Assembly (NCBI GenBank): GCA_016927675.1
Contig: JAFGMF010000076.1
Coordinates: 1-5,030 of the forward strand
Origin: Candidatus Cloacimonadota bacterium
GTDB taxonomy: Bacteria > Cloacimonadota > Cloacimonadia > Cloacimonadales > TCS61
Reading direction: 5' to 3'
DNA: 5,030 nt
The stretch's first letter is position 1, and the number at the start of each line of letters is the position of its first letter. The translations under genes were made by a program, and so were the position numbers. This document shows, one piece after another, positions 1 through 4,888 of this stretch. The notes below the pieces were generated by a model that saw only the letters and a list, made by a program, of their open reading frames with translations, made no database searches and was not told where the DNA came from.

Positions 1-150
1 ACACCTTTCTGGCATTGCTGGGACGACAATTATCCCTCAATCTCAGTCGCCGAAAAGGTCGGGTTTAAAATGCCTTTTTTCTATGATGTTCTTAAACTTC
101 ATTTACCGGACAAAAAACCCGGCGAGAAGAAATCCTCCTCAAAAAAATAG
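1..150 (+). CDS. GNAT-family N-acetyltransferase, C-terminal fragment
   Basis: Frame 1 is open from the window edge to a TAG stop at 148-150, giving 49 residues with no start codon, so this is the end of a gene that begins to the left. The segment PFWHCWDDNYPSISVAEKVGFK is typical of the last part of a GNAT (GCN5-related) acetyltransferase: an aromatic/Cys strand, then an N-x-x-S-x-x-x-A-E-K-x-G-F helix-strand that closes the acetyl-CoA fold. These enzymes move an acetyl group from acetyl-CoA to an amine; the substrate cannot be told from this piece. The protein ends in a Lys/Ser-rich tail (KKPGEKKSSSKK) beyond the fold, probably disordered. It converges on the exported-protein gene, with 91 bases between the two stops, so it is a separate transcription unit. 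The family call is fairly firm. Confidence 0.8.
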   Translation, partial: TPFWHCWDDNYPSISVAEKVGFKMPFFYDVLKLHLPDKKPGEKKSSSKK

Positions 151-241
151 ATCCGCAGAAATCAAATCATTTTCATCAGAATTTCTCAAGGCTGTTTTGA
201 TCTGCAGACAACAGCTGATCAGAAAATATTTTCCTGATCCA
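151..241. terminator. Convergent spacer with terminator-like palindrome
   Basis: This spacer separates two convergent genes. The clearest structure is GATCAG at 217-222 pairing with CTGATC at 234-239; inside it AAAA can pair with TTTT if one C is bulged, giving a stem of about ten pairs. A second, overlapping imperfect palindrome pairs GATCTGC at 199-205 with GCTGATC at 214-220 (one T-T mismatch). Neither is followed by a clean T-run on either strand, so this is at best a weak bidirectional terminator or 3'-end stabiliser. Its position between two stops is the main support. Confidence 0.35.
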
Positions 242-2209
242 TCATTTCAGCATGATCATCTTGCCAGTCTGTTCTGATTTTCCTGCTTTTATCTGATACA
301 GATAGATCCCGTCAGGGAAGCGTGAACCTTTTCTACCAGGCCAATTCAGCAGATTGCCGGCAGTTTGATTTTCCACAATATAATTATCCACCATTTCACC
401 ACGGATATTATAAATGGCAATTTCAACCCTGCCCTGATATTCGGGAATCTCGAAAAAGATATTCGTTCCGGAGTTACGACCCGAACCAGAAGCTGAAAAT
501 GGATTGGGAAAATTATTCACAATTATAGGTAAAGACAGAAGCTGATTATCAATAGCAGTTCCGGTGTATACGAATTCAAGGTTTACAACCGGAGATTCAC
601 CTTCCGGATAGACAGCCGAAACACCAGCAAGATAAGTTTGCCCGTTTATCAGGCCGGTGTAAATATAAGATAGTTCAGTAGTCTGTGTAAGCAGAATCTC
701 ATCCAGATAGATATTGTATTCCAGCACTGAAGGATCCGGTTCCGTCCAGCTCAGCAGAGCGTTTTCGGGATCGATCTGAACACTCTGAGGTGGTACCAAT
801 CCGATTCCGAGTTCACCATATTCCGTGATGTTCTGAGCGTAAATATCTCCATCGTCGTTGCGTCTGTCTTCCCAGACTGCAATCCACTGGAGATTATTAT
901 ATTCACTCACCACAGGATGCAGTTTTTCGGATAGTACCTCAGAGATGGTTACCATCTGCTGTGTCCAGACAAAATTGCCGTTCTCATCCAGCAGCATTCC
1001 CTTCATCACAGTACTTATAGCATCATGAGCTTCTTCAAAGATTACCATTGCTCCTGCATCCGAAATACCAGTTCCGGAAATGAGTACATCTGTTGGAGAA
1101 AGGGCAATGATTATTTTTCCATTATCCGACCATAGTCTTTCGCCGTTCAAGTTGAATTTCTGACCGCTGATGCCACGCTGATTTTGTGAACTGTCCATCT
1201 CGTTCCAGAAAACATAGAGCTCTTCGCTGGATTGATGATATGCCAGCTTGGGATAGAAGCGTTCCCGGCTGCTCATTGTGGCAACTTCAATGCCATTGGG
1301 AGAAAATAATATTTCCCCGTCTGCACTGATGTATTGTACAAAACTGCTGTCATCCATGTTCTGGTCGCGATCATCATTCCAGGCGATAAAGAATCCACCC
1401 GTTCCGTCTCCGCAGATAGACATCACCTGAGTCCAGGCAGAGATACCTCCGGCATCAGTGATTACGACATCTTCAGCCCAGACCGGTGTTCCATCCTGAG
1501 TGAATTTCTGAGCCAGCATATGACGCGTCGGAGCCCAGATTGGACCTGAATCATGGAAGAATTTCAGGATGATCTGATCGGCTTCAACTGCAATCGGCTG
1601 GGGCCAGTTGTAAGTATCGTCACAACTCAACTCGATTCCGTTATCTCCCCAGAGAAGTACTCCGGTGGGAGAAATCTTCTGGATGATGATAACTTCATCT
1701 GCCTGCCAAGCAAAAACACAGTTATTATCTGATGTAACACAAACTTTTGGGGAAACATCAAATGCTGCTCCCTGACTGATCTGTAATCCGTCTTCTCCCC
1801 AGACAGATTCGCCTTCCGGAGAAATCCGGTAGACTTGAATGTCATTATTGCCGGCGTCCCGGATATCCTGGAACGCCAGGATAGCATGATCTTCATGATC
1901 AACAGTCATGTCCCAATCGGTCAGCCAGCTCATGGATGGATGATCACTGATGATAATTCCGTTATGATCCCAGAGTTCATTTCCCTGTTGGTCCAGGCGT
2001 TGAAGCCTGACATCATAATTGCCCGATTGATTTGAAAACCAGCCGATGTAAACATCTCCCGTAGAAGTTACGGCGATTTTGGGTAAAGCCTGAGAGCCGT
2101 TAAGATCACATATTGCCGTATTACTTTCGGGATCATTGCTCCACTGAGCTGCCAGCGGAAGTGAAAATAAGAAAATCAGCATAATAAAAATCTGGATTTT
2201 TGTTTTCAT
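242..2209 (-). CDS. Exported repeat protein with FN3-like and T9SS C-terminal sorting domain
   Basis: This is a 655-residue protein predicted to leave the cell. Residues 1-21 form a signal peptide (Lys-containing n-region, hydrophobic IFIMLIFLFSLPLA core, likely cleavage at LAA/Q22). Residues about 40-470 contain roughly eight degenerate repeats of 50-58 residues. Each has a strand like A-W-x-D-x-R-x-x-x-x-D-I-Y-x-Q-x-I followed by D-x-x-G-x-x-L-W-x-x-N-G-x-x-I-S; the conserved position of the second half is at about W80, W137, W187, W244, F302, W360 and W415. This pattern suggests a beta-propeller. Residues about 472-549 resemble a fibronectin type III domain (LSWTEPDPSVLEYNIYLD, then GLINGQTYLAGVSAVY). 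Residues about 564-655 are a type IX secretion sorting domain: NNFPNPF, a beta sandwich with VEIAIYNIRGEMV, then FPDGIYLYQIKAG and a basic end (MIMLK). Such domains direct passage through the outer membrane and surface attachment or release. No catalytic motif is evident; binding or adhesion is an inference. The ATG is supported by a strong AAGGAG seven bases upstream and by the signal peptide. It lies directly behind the regulator gene. Confidence 0.92.
   Translation of the reverse strand: MKTKIQIFIMLIFLFSLPLAAQWSNDPESNTAICDLNGSQALPKIAVTSTGDVYIGWFSNQSGNYDVRLQRLDQQGNELWDHNGIIISDHPSMSWLTDWDMTVDHEDHAILAFQDIRDAGNNDIQVYRISPEGESVWGEDGLQISQGAAFDVSPKVCVTSDNNCVFAWQADEVIIIQKISPTGVLLWGDNGIELSCDDTYNWPQPIAVEADQIILKFFHDSGPIWAPTRHMLAQKFTQDGTPVWAEDVVITDAGGISAWTQVMSICGDGTGGFFIAWNDDRDQNMDDSSFVQYISADGEILFSPNGIEVATMSSRERFYPKLAYHQSSEELYVFWNEMDSSQNQRGISGQKFNLNGERLWSDNGKIIIALSPTDVLISGTGISDAGAMVIFEEAHDAISTVMKGMLLDENGNFVWTQQMVTISEVLSEKLHPVVSEYNNLQWIAVWEDRRNDDGDIYAQNITEYGELGIGLVPPQSVQIDPENALLSWTEPDPSVLEYNIYLDEILLTQTTELSYIYTGLINGQTYLAGVSAVYPEGESPVVNLEFVYTGTAIDNQLLSLPIIVNNFPNPFSASGSGRNSGTNIFFEIPEYQGRVEIAIYNIRGEMVDNYIVENQTAGNLLNWPGRKGSRFPDGIYLYQIKAGKSEQTGKMIMLK
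245..520 (-). other. T9SS (Por) C-terminal sorting domain region
   Basis: This is the coding region for residues about 564-655 of the exported protein. The NFPNPF opening, the central NIRGE turn and the closing GIYLYQIKAG...GKMIMLK match type A sorting domains of type IX secretion cargo. In families where this is studied, the domain is recognised at the outer membrane and usually cleaved. Its presence predicts that the genome encodes the Por/Spr secretion apparatus, which is not in this window. Confidence 0.85.
2147..2209 (-). other. Signal peptide coding region
   Basis: This encodes residues 1-21 of the exported protein: MKTK, a hydrophobic core rich in Ile, Leu and Phe, and a small-residue end (PLAA) before Gln22. 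No Cys follows the small residues, so it is a Sec/signal peptidase I type rather than a lipoprotein signal. A Gln at the mature N-terminus is frequent in cargo of this secretion type. Confidence 0.85.
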
Positions 2210-2216
2210 CTTTATT

Positions 2217-2223
2217 CTCCTTA
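2217..2223 (-). promoter_or_regulatory. Shine-Dalgarno sharing bases with the upstream stop codon
   Basis: On the minus strand the sequence reads TAAGGAG, then AATAAAG, then ATG. The TAA is the stop of the regulator gene (2221-2223), and its last two bases are also the first bases of AAGGAG for the exported-protein gene. With only 11 bases between stop and start, a ribosome ending the regulator sits on the next initiation site, so translational coupling and a shared mRNA are likely. Confidence 0.75.
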
Positions 2224-3018
2224 AGATTTTTTTTTCTGATCAATAAATTCTGCCAAAGTCATGGAATTGTTCCAGTATAATTCGAAAATATCAGACATAG
2301 CCTGAGCAAAATCAGTGTGTTCCACAGACATTGCGGTGAAAAAAGATCCAATTTCGCCGGCATTGTACAAGGTCATCAAAGTGATTCGCTGATCAAAAAT
2401 AACCAGCTTGACAGGTAATTTAGGATTAATCCGGACATCTTCTCCCTCCTGCTGAAAATATTTTACCTTCTCTATAAATGCTTCAGTATCAGGCTCAATC
2501 TGATAAATGGATTTATGAATAACTCCTTTACGAAGACTGTTCGATTCAGGATCATTTCTGTCCGGGGTCATGGCATAGGGCGGCTTGTTAAAAACAAGCA
2601 CAGAAGTGTTACTTTCACTGATCAGCCGAAAAACCTGCTCCCGGATGGAAGAATTTGTTCTCAGTACTTTAATGAAATCGAGCGGATTGCTGTTTCCGCT
2701 GTTGCTTTTGAATAACTGACTTAAAGTTTCAGCCAAACGATCACTAATCTTTTTCTGGGAATCAAGTTTCTCATTGATCAAATTCATAACCTTGCGGGGT
2801 TCTACCGCTTCATACTTTTTTACATTACCGAAAATCTCCACACACATTCCCTTTTTGACAAGATTTGCCAGGATATCATAAATCTGCGTACGATGCACTT
2901 TTACGGCAGTAGCTAGTTCAGTTGCCGTGAAATTCTGTTTCCTCAATAAATTTAGATATACTCTGGCTTCGAGTTCAGTTAATCCGATCTCGATTAAATC
3001 TTTCACAAAAGACTTCAA
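2221..3018 (-). CDS. TrmB-family sugar-type transcriptional regulator
   Basis: This is a 265-residue cytoplasmic DNA-binding protein. Residues about 6-73 form a TrmB-type winged helix: IGLTELEARVYLNLLR opens the domain, TATELATAVKVHRTQIYDILANLVKKG is the helix-turn-helix with its recognition helix, and the following strands (CVEIFGNVKKYEAVEP) form the wing. Residues about 75-104 are a charged helix, probably a coiled-coil dimerisation linker. Residues about 115-250 look like the ligand or sensor domain found behind such helices: SIREQVFRLISESNTSVLVFN, then GEDVRINPKLPVKLVIFDQRITLMTL, then SVEHTDFAQAMSDIFELYWNNS. Members of the family commonly sense sugars, but the ligand here is unknown. The start is TTG at 3016-3018: no in-frame ATG lies between it and the upstream in-frame stop, GGAGG is placed five bases ahead, and the helix-turn-helix begins within ten residues. 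It is the first gene of a two-gene unit and diverges from the sugar isomerase-like gene, the usual arrangement for a local regulator. Confidence 0.88.
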   Translation of the reverse strand: MKSFVKDLIEIGLTELEARVYLNLLRKQNFTATELATAVKVHRTQIYDILANLVKKGMCVEIFGNVKKYEAVEPRKVMNLINEKLDSQKKISDRLAETLSQLFKSNSGNSNPLDFIKVLRTNSSIREQVFRLISESNTSVLVFNKPPYAMTPDRNDPESNSLRKGVIHKSIYQIEPDTEAFIEKVKYFQQEGEDVRINPKLPVKLVIFDQRITLMTLYNAGEIGSFFTAMSVEHTDFAQAMSDIFELYWNNSMTLAEFIDQKKKS

Positions 3019-3028
3019 ATTCCCCTCC
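3016..3028 (-). promoter_or_regulatory. Strong Shine-Dalgarno before a TTG start
   Basis: On the minus strand the bases read GGAGG, GGAAT, TTG. The purine-rich box lies five bases before TTG, and this decides the start of the regulator gene. Reading further upstream in frame gives no ATG before a stop codon (minus-strand TAA at 3067-3069). A TTG start with an unusually strong box suggests controlled, low-level synthesis, as is common for regulators. Confidence 0.7.
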
Positions 3029-3054
3029 CGGTTATTTTCGTCATTAAAACCACA

Positions 3055-3098
3055 ACATAAAGGTCGTTATGTATGTGACGACATATTAGTCGGTATAT
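3055..3098. promoter_or_regulatory. Palindrome cluster, candidate operator
   Basis: Several symmetric elements are packed here. ACATAA at 3055-3060 mirrors TTATGT at 3067-3072 (6-base spacer). TATGT at 3072-3076 mirrors ACATA at 3081-3085 (4-base spacer). GTCGT at 3063-3067 mirrors ACGAC at 3078-3082. A near direct repeat, GTCGTTATGT at 3063-3072 and GTCGGTATAT at 3089-3098, is offset by 26 bases. The cluster covers the likely -10 and start region of the regulator's own promoter, so autoregulation by the TrmB-type protein is the natural reading. Other DNA-binding proteins are not excluded. Confidence 0.5.
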
Positions 3099-3121
3099 TA
3101 TCTTGTCAATTATTTTTTTTT
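3081..3121 (-). promoter_or_regulatory. Candidate sigma70-type promoter of the regulator/exported-protein unit
   Basis: On the minus strand a perfect TTGACA lies at 3104-3109. It is preceded by a nine-base A-tract (T-run at 3113-3121 on the plus strand) that resembles an UP element. Possible -10 boxes are TAATAT at 3083-3088 (15-base spacer) and ATATGT at 3081-3086 (17-base spacer). The -35 is strong; the -10 is imperfect and overlaps a palindrome, which would fit a regulated promoter. The untranslated leader would be about 55-60 bases. Confidence 0.55.
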
Positions 3122-3236
3122 GTAAGATAACTTCTCTCACTTGATTAAAATGAATTTCTCAAAGTTATTCCTCGAGGATATTTCGTTTTAAGGAATATGT
3201 TTATTAGGATAAAAAGAGAAATGATAAGGATGGATT

Positions 3237-3332
3237 ATGCAAAATATACTTGAGTTGCGTTTACTTAAGTATTTATACTACTCAGAAAATCAGTTTAGGT
3301 TTTACAGTAATTTAAAAAACTCATTTTATTGA
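3237..3332 (+). CDS. Possible 31-codon small ORF upstream of the isomerase gene
   Basis: An ATG at 3237 follows AAGGA (3226-3230) by six bases and opens a 31-codon frame ending at TGA 3330-3332. The peptide starts MQNILELRLLKYLYY and ends in KNSFY; it is rich in Leu, Tyr, Phe and Asn, with no membrane segment or known motif. It ends 95 bases before the isomerase start. It could be a leader peptide, a remnant of a longer gene, or chance in AT-rich DNA. It overlaps the candidate forward promoter at 3250-3279, so both cannot be used in the simplest model. The good ribosome binding site is the only positive evidence. Confidence 0.25.
   Translation: MQNILELRLLKYLYYSENQFRFYSNLKNSFY
3250..3279 (+). 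promoter_or_regulatory. Candidate promoter of the isomerase gene with TACT-type repeats
   Basis: TTGAGT (3250-3255) and TATACT (3274-3279) are separated by 18 bases and form a moderate sigma70-like pair, giving a leader of about 140 bases. The perfect ten-base palindrome TACTTAAGTA at 3262-3271 fills the spacer, a close copy TACTTGAGT lies at 3247-3255, and TACT recurs at 3276-3279, so the motif occurs three times at 14-15 base steps. This placement suits a regulator binding over the promoter. A perfect TTGACA at 3329-3334 lies closer to the gene but has no good -10. Confidence 0.35.
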
Positions 3333-3417
3333 CAAACTGAGTGCAGGATGGTCTCTTGGTTACATCATGAAATAGCTTTTTTAGCAGACGATCTATTTTG
3401 CTGATTTATTTTACTTG

Positions 3418-3430
3418 GGAGTGAGTAATG
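3418..3430 (+). promoter_or_regulatory. Ribosome binding site of the isomerase gene
   Basis: GGAG at 3418-3421 is followed by TGAGTA and the ATG. The TGA at 3422-3424 is in frame with the gene, so translation cannot start further upstream and this start is fixed. Confidence 0.75.
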
Positions 3431-4672
3431 GAACTCAAATTTGGTTTTATCACGTTTGCCTCAAAACTGTTGAAGCCTTCTGAACAGAATATGATCATGC
3501 ATGAATTCAGTCCTTTGCTATCAAAAAATGGTGGTGAGCAATGGACGGTTGAGCAGTTCAGAAAGGATCTTCCTCTTGTTTTTTTTATTCTATCCGGCGG
3601 CACGGAAAAGTTAGTTCTCGATTTTATCGAGAAGAATTACCCGGATTCCAGAGAACCCGTATATTTGATTGCCCATCCTTACAATAATTCACTTCCTGCT
3701 GCATTTGAGATTTTTGCCAGGATCAGGCAGAAGAAATGTCGCGGCAATGTTTTCTATTTAACCGGTGAGGAAGATAATATCGGGTTTAAAAAATTGATCT
3801 CCAGGCTCCAGGCTGCGCGAATCTACAGCAATCTGCGCACAAGCAGGATCGGTCTGATCGGAGGTGCTTCAGACTGGCTGGTTGCCAGTCAACCAGATTT
3901 CAATCTGATTTCATCCAGATGGGGACCGGAAATTATCCCTCTCACTTTCGCTGATCTTGATCAGAAAGTAAGTGAAATTTCCCCAGAAGAGATCCTTTCT
4001 ATGTACGACTCTCTTACGGTTAACAGTCTTGAGATTGAAGGTCCTTCTCCTCAGGATATTAAAAACTCAGTCAAGATCTATCTTGGACTGAAAAAAGTCA
4101 TTGATGCGTATGATTTGCATGCAATCTCCTTGCGTTGTTTTGATTTGCTGGATTCTCATCAATCCACAGGTTGTCTGGCTCTGGCAAAATTGAATTCCGA
4201 AAATTATATCGGTGGTTGTGAAGGCGATCTGATCAGCACGCTGACACAACTTTGGCTTAAACTGCATCTTGGCAAGGTAGCCTGGATGGCTAATCCCGTC
4301 CAACTTGATGAAGAAAGATACAGGCTTCAGCTGGCTCACTGTTCTGTACCTTTCAGTATGATCAGTGATTATCGACTCAAAACGCATTTTGAATCTGATT
4401 CCGGAGTGGGAATAAGCGGTAATCTTAAATCCGGGGTTGTTACTCTGATTCGGCTTGGGGGTGCTGATCTACAGGACATCTGGCTTGCAGAAGGAGAATT
4501 GATCCGTAATCTTTCTCAGCCGGCTCAATGCAGAACCCAGATTGAAATTCAGCTGTTCGACAGAAACACGATGCAGAGTCTTCTGGAAAATCCCCTGGGT
4601 AATCATCTGGTGATGATCTATGGCGCTCATGCCCGGGAATTGTTGAGCTGGTGGTATTATTACATAAAATGA
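3428..4672 (+). CDS. L-fucose/arabinose isomerase-related protein (COG2407 type)
   Basis: This 414-residue cytoplasmic protein is related to L-fucose and L-arabinose isomerases, metal-dependent enzymes that interconvert aldoses and ketoses. Residues 1-200 form the N-terminal alpha/beta part, including the IGLIGGASDWLVAS segment at 141-154 typical of the family. The C-terminal part carries the diagnostic blocks: ISLRCFDLL (233-241), TGCLALAKLN (247-256), CEGDL (264-268), WMANP (286-290), LAHCSVP (302-308), THFESDSGVGISG (319-331), and GNH with YGAH (391-401). By manual comparison from memory with E. coli FucI, E265 and H393 match metal ligands E337 and H528, while the D361 position appears to be N289. 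At 414 residues it is much shorter than classical FucI (about 590) and fits the short COG2407 branch, whose members act on varied or unknown sugars. The ATG has GGAG six bases ahead and an in-frame TGA just upstream (3422-3424). It is monocistronic here, since repeats follow. The family is firm; the substrate is unknown. Confidence 0.85.
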   Translation: MELKFGFITFASKLLKPSEQNMIMHEFSPLLSKNGGEQWTVEQFRKDLPLVFFILSGGTEKLVLDFIEKNYPDSREPVYLIAHPYNNSLPAAFEIFARIRQKKCRGNVFYLTGEEDNIGFKKLISRLQAARIYSNLRTSRIGLIGGASDWLVASQPDFNLISSRWGPEIIPLTFADLDQKVSEISPEEILSMYDSLTVNSLEIEGPSPQDIKNSVKIYLGLKKVIDAYDLHAISLRCFDLLDSHQSTGCLALAKLNSENYIGGCEGDLISTLTQLWLKLHLGKVAWMANPVQLDEERYRLQLAHCSVPFSMISDYRLKTHFESDSGVGISGNLKSGVVTLIRLGGADLQDIWLAEGELIRNLSQPAQCRTQIEIQLFDRNTMQSLLENPLGNHLVMIYGAHARELLSWWYYYIK

Positions 4673-4717
4673 AACAACCATTTTGGAGACAAACTCACAA
4701 GAGAATGATTAATACAA

Positions 4718-4830
4718 AACCCCCTTTTATTCCCCCTTGGGAAGGGGGACAAATAAATGGACGCAAGAGGACAAATAATGCTCCCCTTCGGAAGGGGAGA
4801 TGTCCGGCAACCGACGGACAGAGGGGTGTT
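4718..4830. repeat. Intergenic hairpin repeat with C-rich/G-rich stems
   Basis: This is a compact array of palindromes. TCCCCCTT (4731-4738) pairs with AAGGGGGA (4742-4749) around GGG. CTCCCCTT (4781-4788) pairs with AAGGGGAG (4792-4799) around CGG. TGTCCG (4801-4806) pairs with CGGACA (4815-4820). Outer arms AACCCCC near 4718 and GGGGTGTT near 4823-4830 are roughly complementary, so the whole block can fold as one nested structure. The wording (CCCCTT, AAGGGG, then ATGTCCG and GGACAG) resembles dispersed intergenic repeats seen in many environmental bacterial genomes; that resemblance is from memory. It could end transcription of the isomerase gene structurally, but no T-run follows the stems. 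The block is not coding. Confidence 0.7.
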
Positions 4831-4843
4831 ATTCATAGGAAAC

Positions 4844-4853
4844 AAACATGTTT
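4844..4853. repeat. Ten-base perfect palindrome
   Basis: AAACATGTTT lies in the plain AT-rich spacer between the two larger repeat elements. It could be a binding site or chance; no gene is close enough on either side within the window to decide. Confidence 0.25.
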
Positions 4854-4888
4854 AAAGGAAACACAAAATAAAATGTTAATAAAGAAAA

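Larger units (their letters stand above)
3019..3427. other. Divergent intergenic control region
   Basis: This is 409 AT-rich bases between the divergent regulator and isomerase genes. The left third carries the regulator promoter and palindrome cluster. The middle has a TATTCCT (3166-3172) and AGGAATA (3191-3197) inverted pair and a CCTCGAGG palindrome (3170-3177). The right part has the candidate forward promoter, the possible small ORF, and a weak stem in the leader (AGCAGA 3383-3388 with TTTTGCT 3396-3402). No tRNA, recognised riboswitch or full-length gene is seen. The length is generous for two promoters, which suggests more than one binding site. Confidence 0.7.

Noticed and set aside
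83..277. Plus-strand frame of 64 codons overlapping the GNAT end
   Set aside because: It overlaps the acetyltransferase frame, which has clear family motifs, and runs into the end of the exported-protein gene; composition is not protein-like.
3329..3334. Perfect TTGACA as -35 of the isomerase gene
   Set aside because: At 16-18 base spacing the following bases are around TCTCTT, which is not a usable -10; kept only as a remark under the other promoter.
3383..3402. Hairpin in the isomerase leader as a riboswitch or attenuator
   Set aside because: The stem has six pairs including a wobble and an eight-base loop, no T-run follows, and no riboswitch core motif is present.
4731..4749. Strong C-rich/G-rich hairpin as a classical intrinsic terminator of the isomerase gene
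   Set aside because: The stem is strong but the bases after it are ACAAATAAAT, and no T-run follows on either strand; repeat membership explains it better.
4660..4845. Minus-strand frame of 61 codons across the repeat
   Set aside because: It is the complementary reading of the same hairpin repeat, with no ribosome site and no family resemblance.
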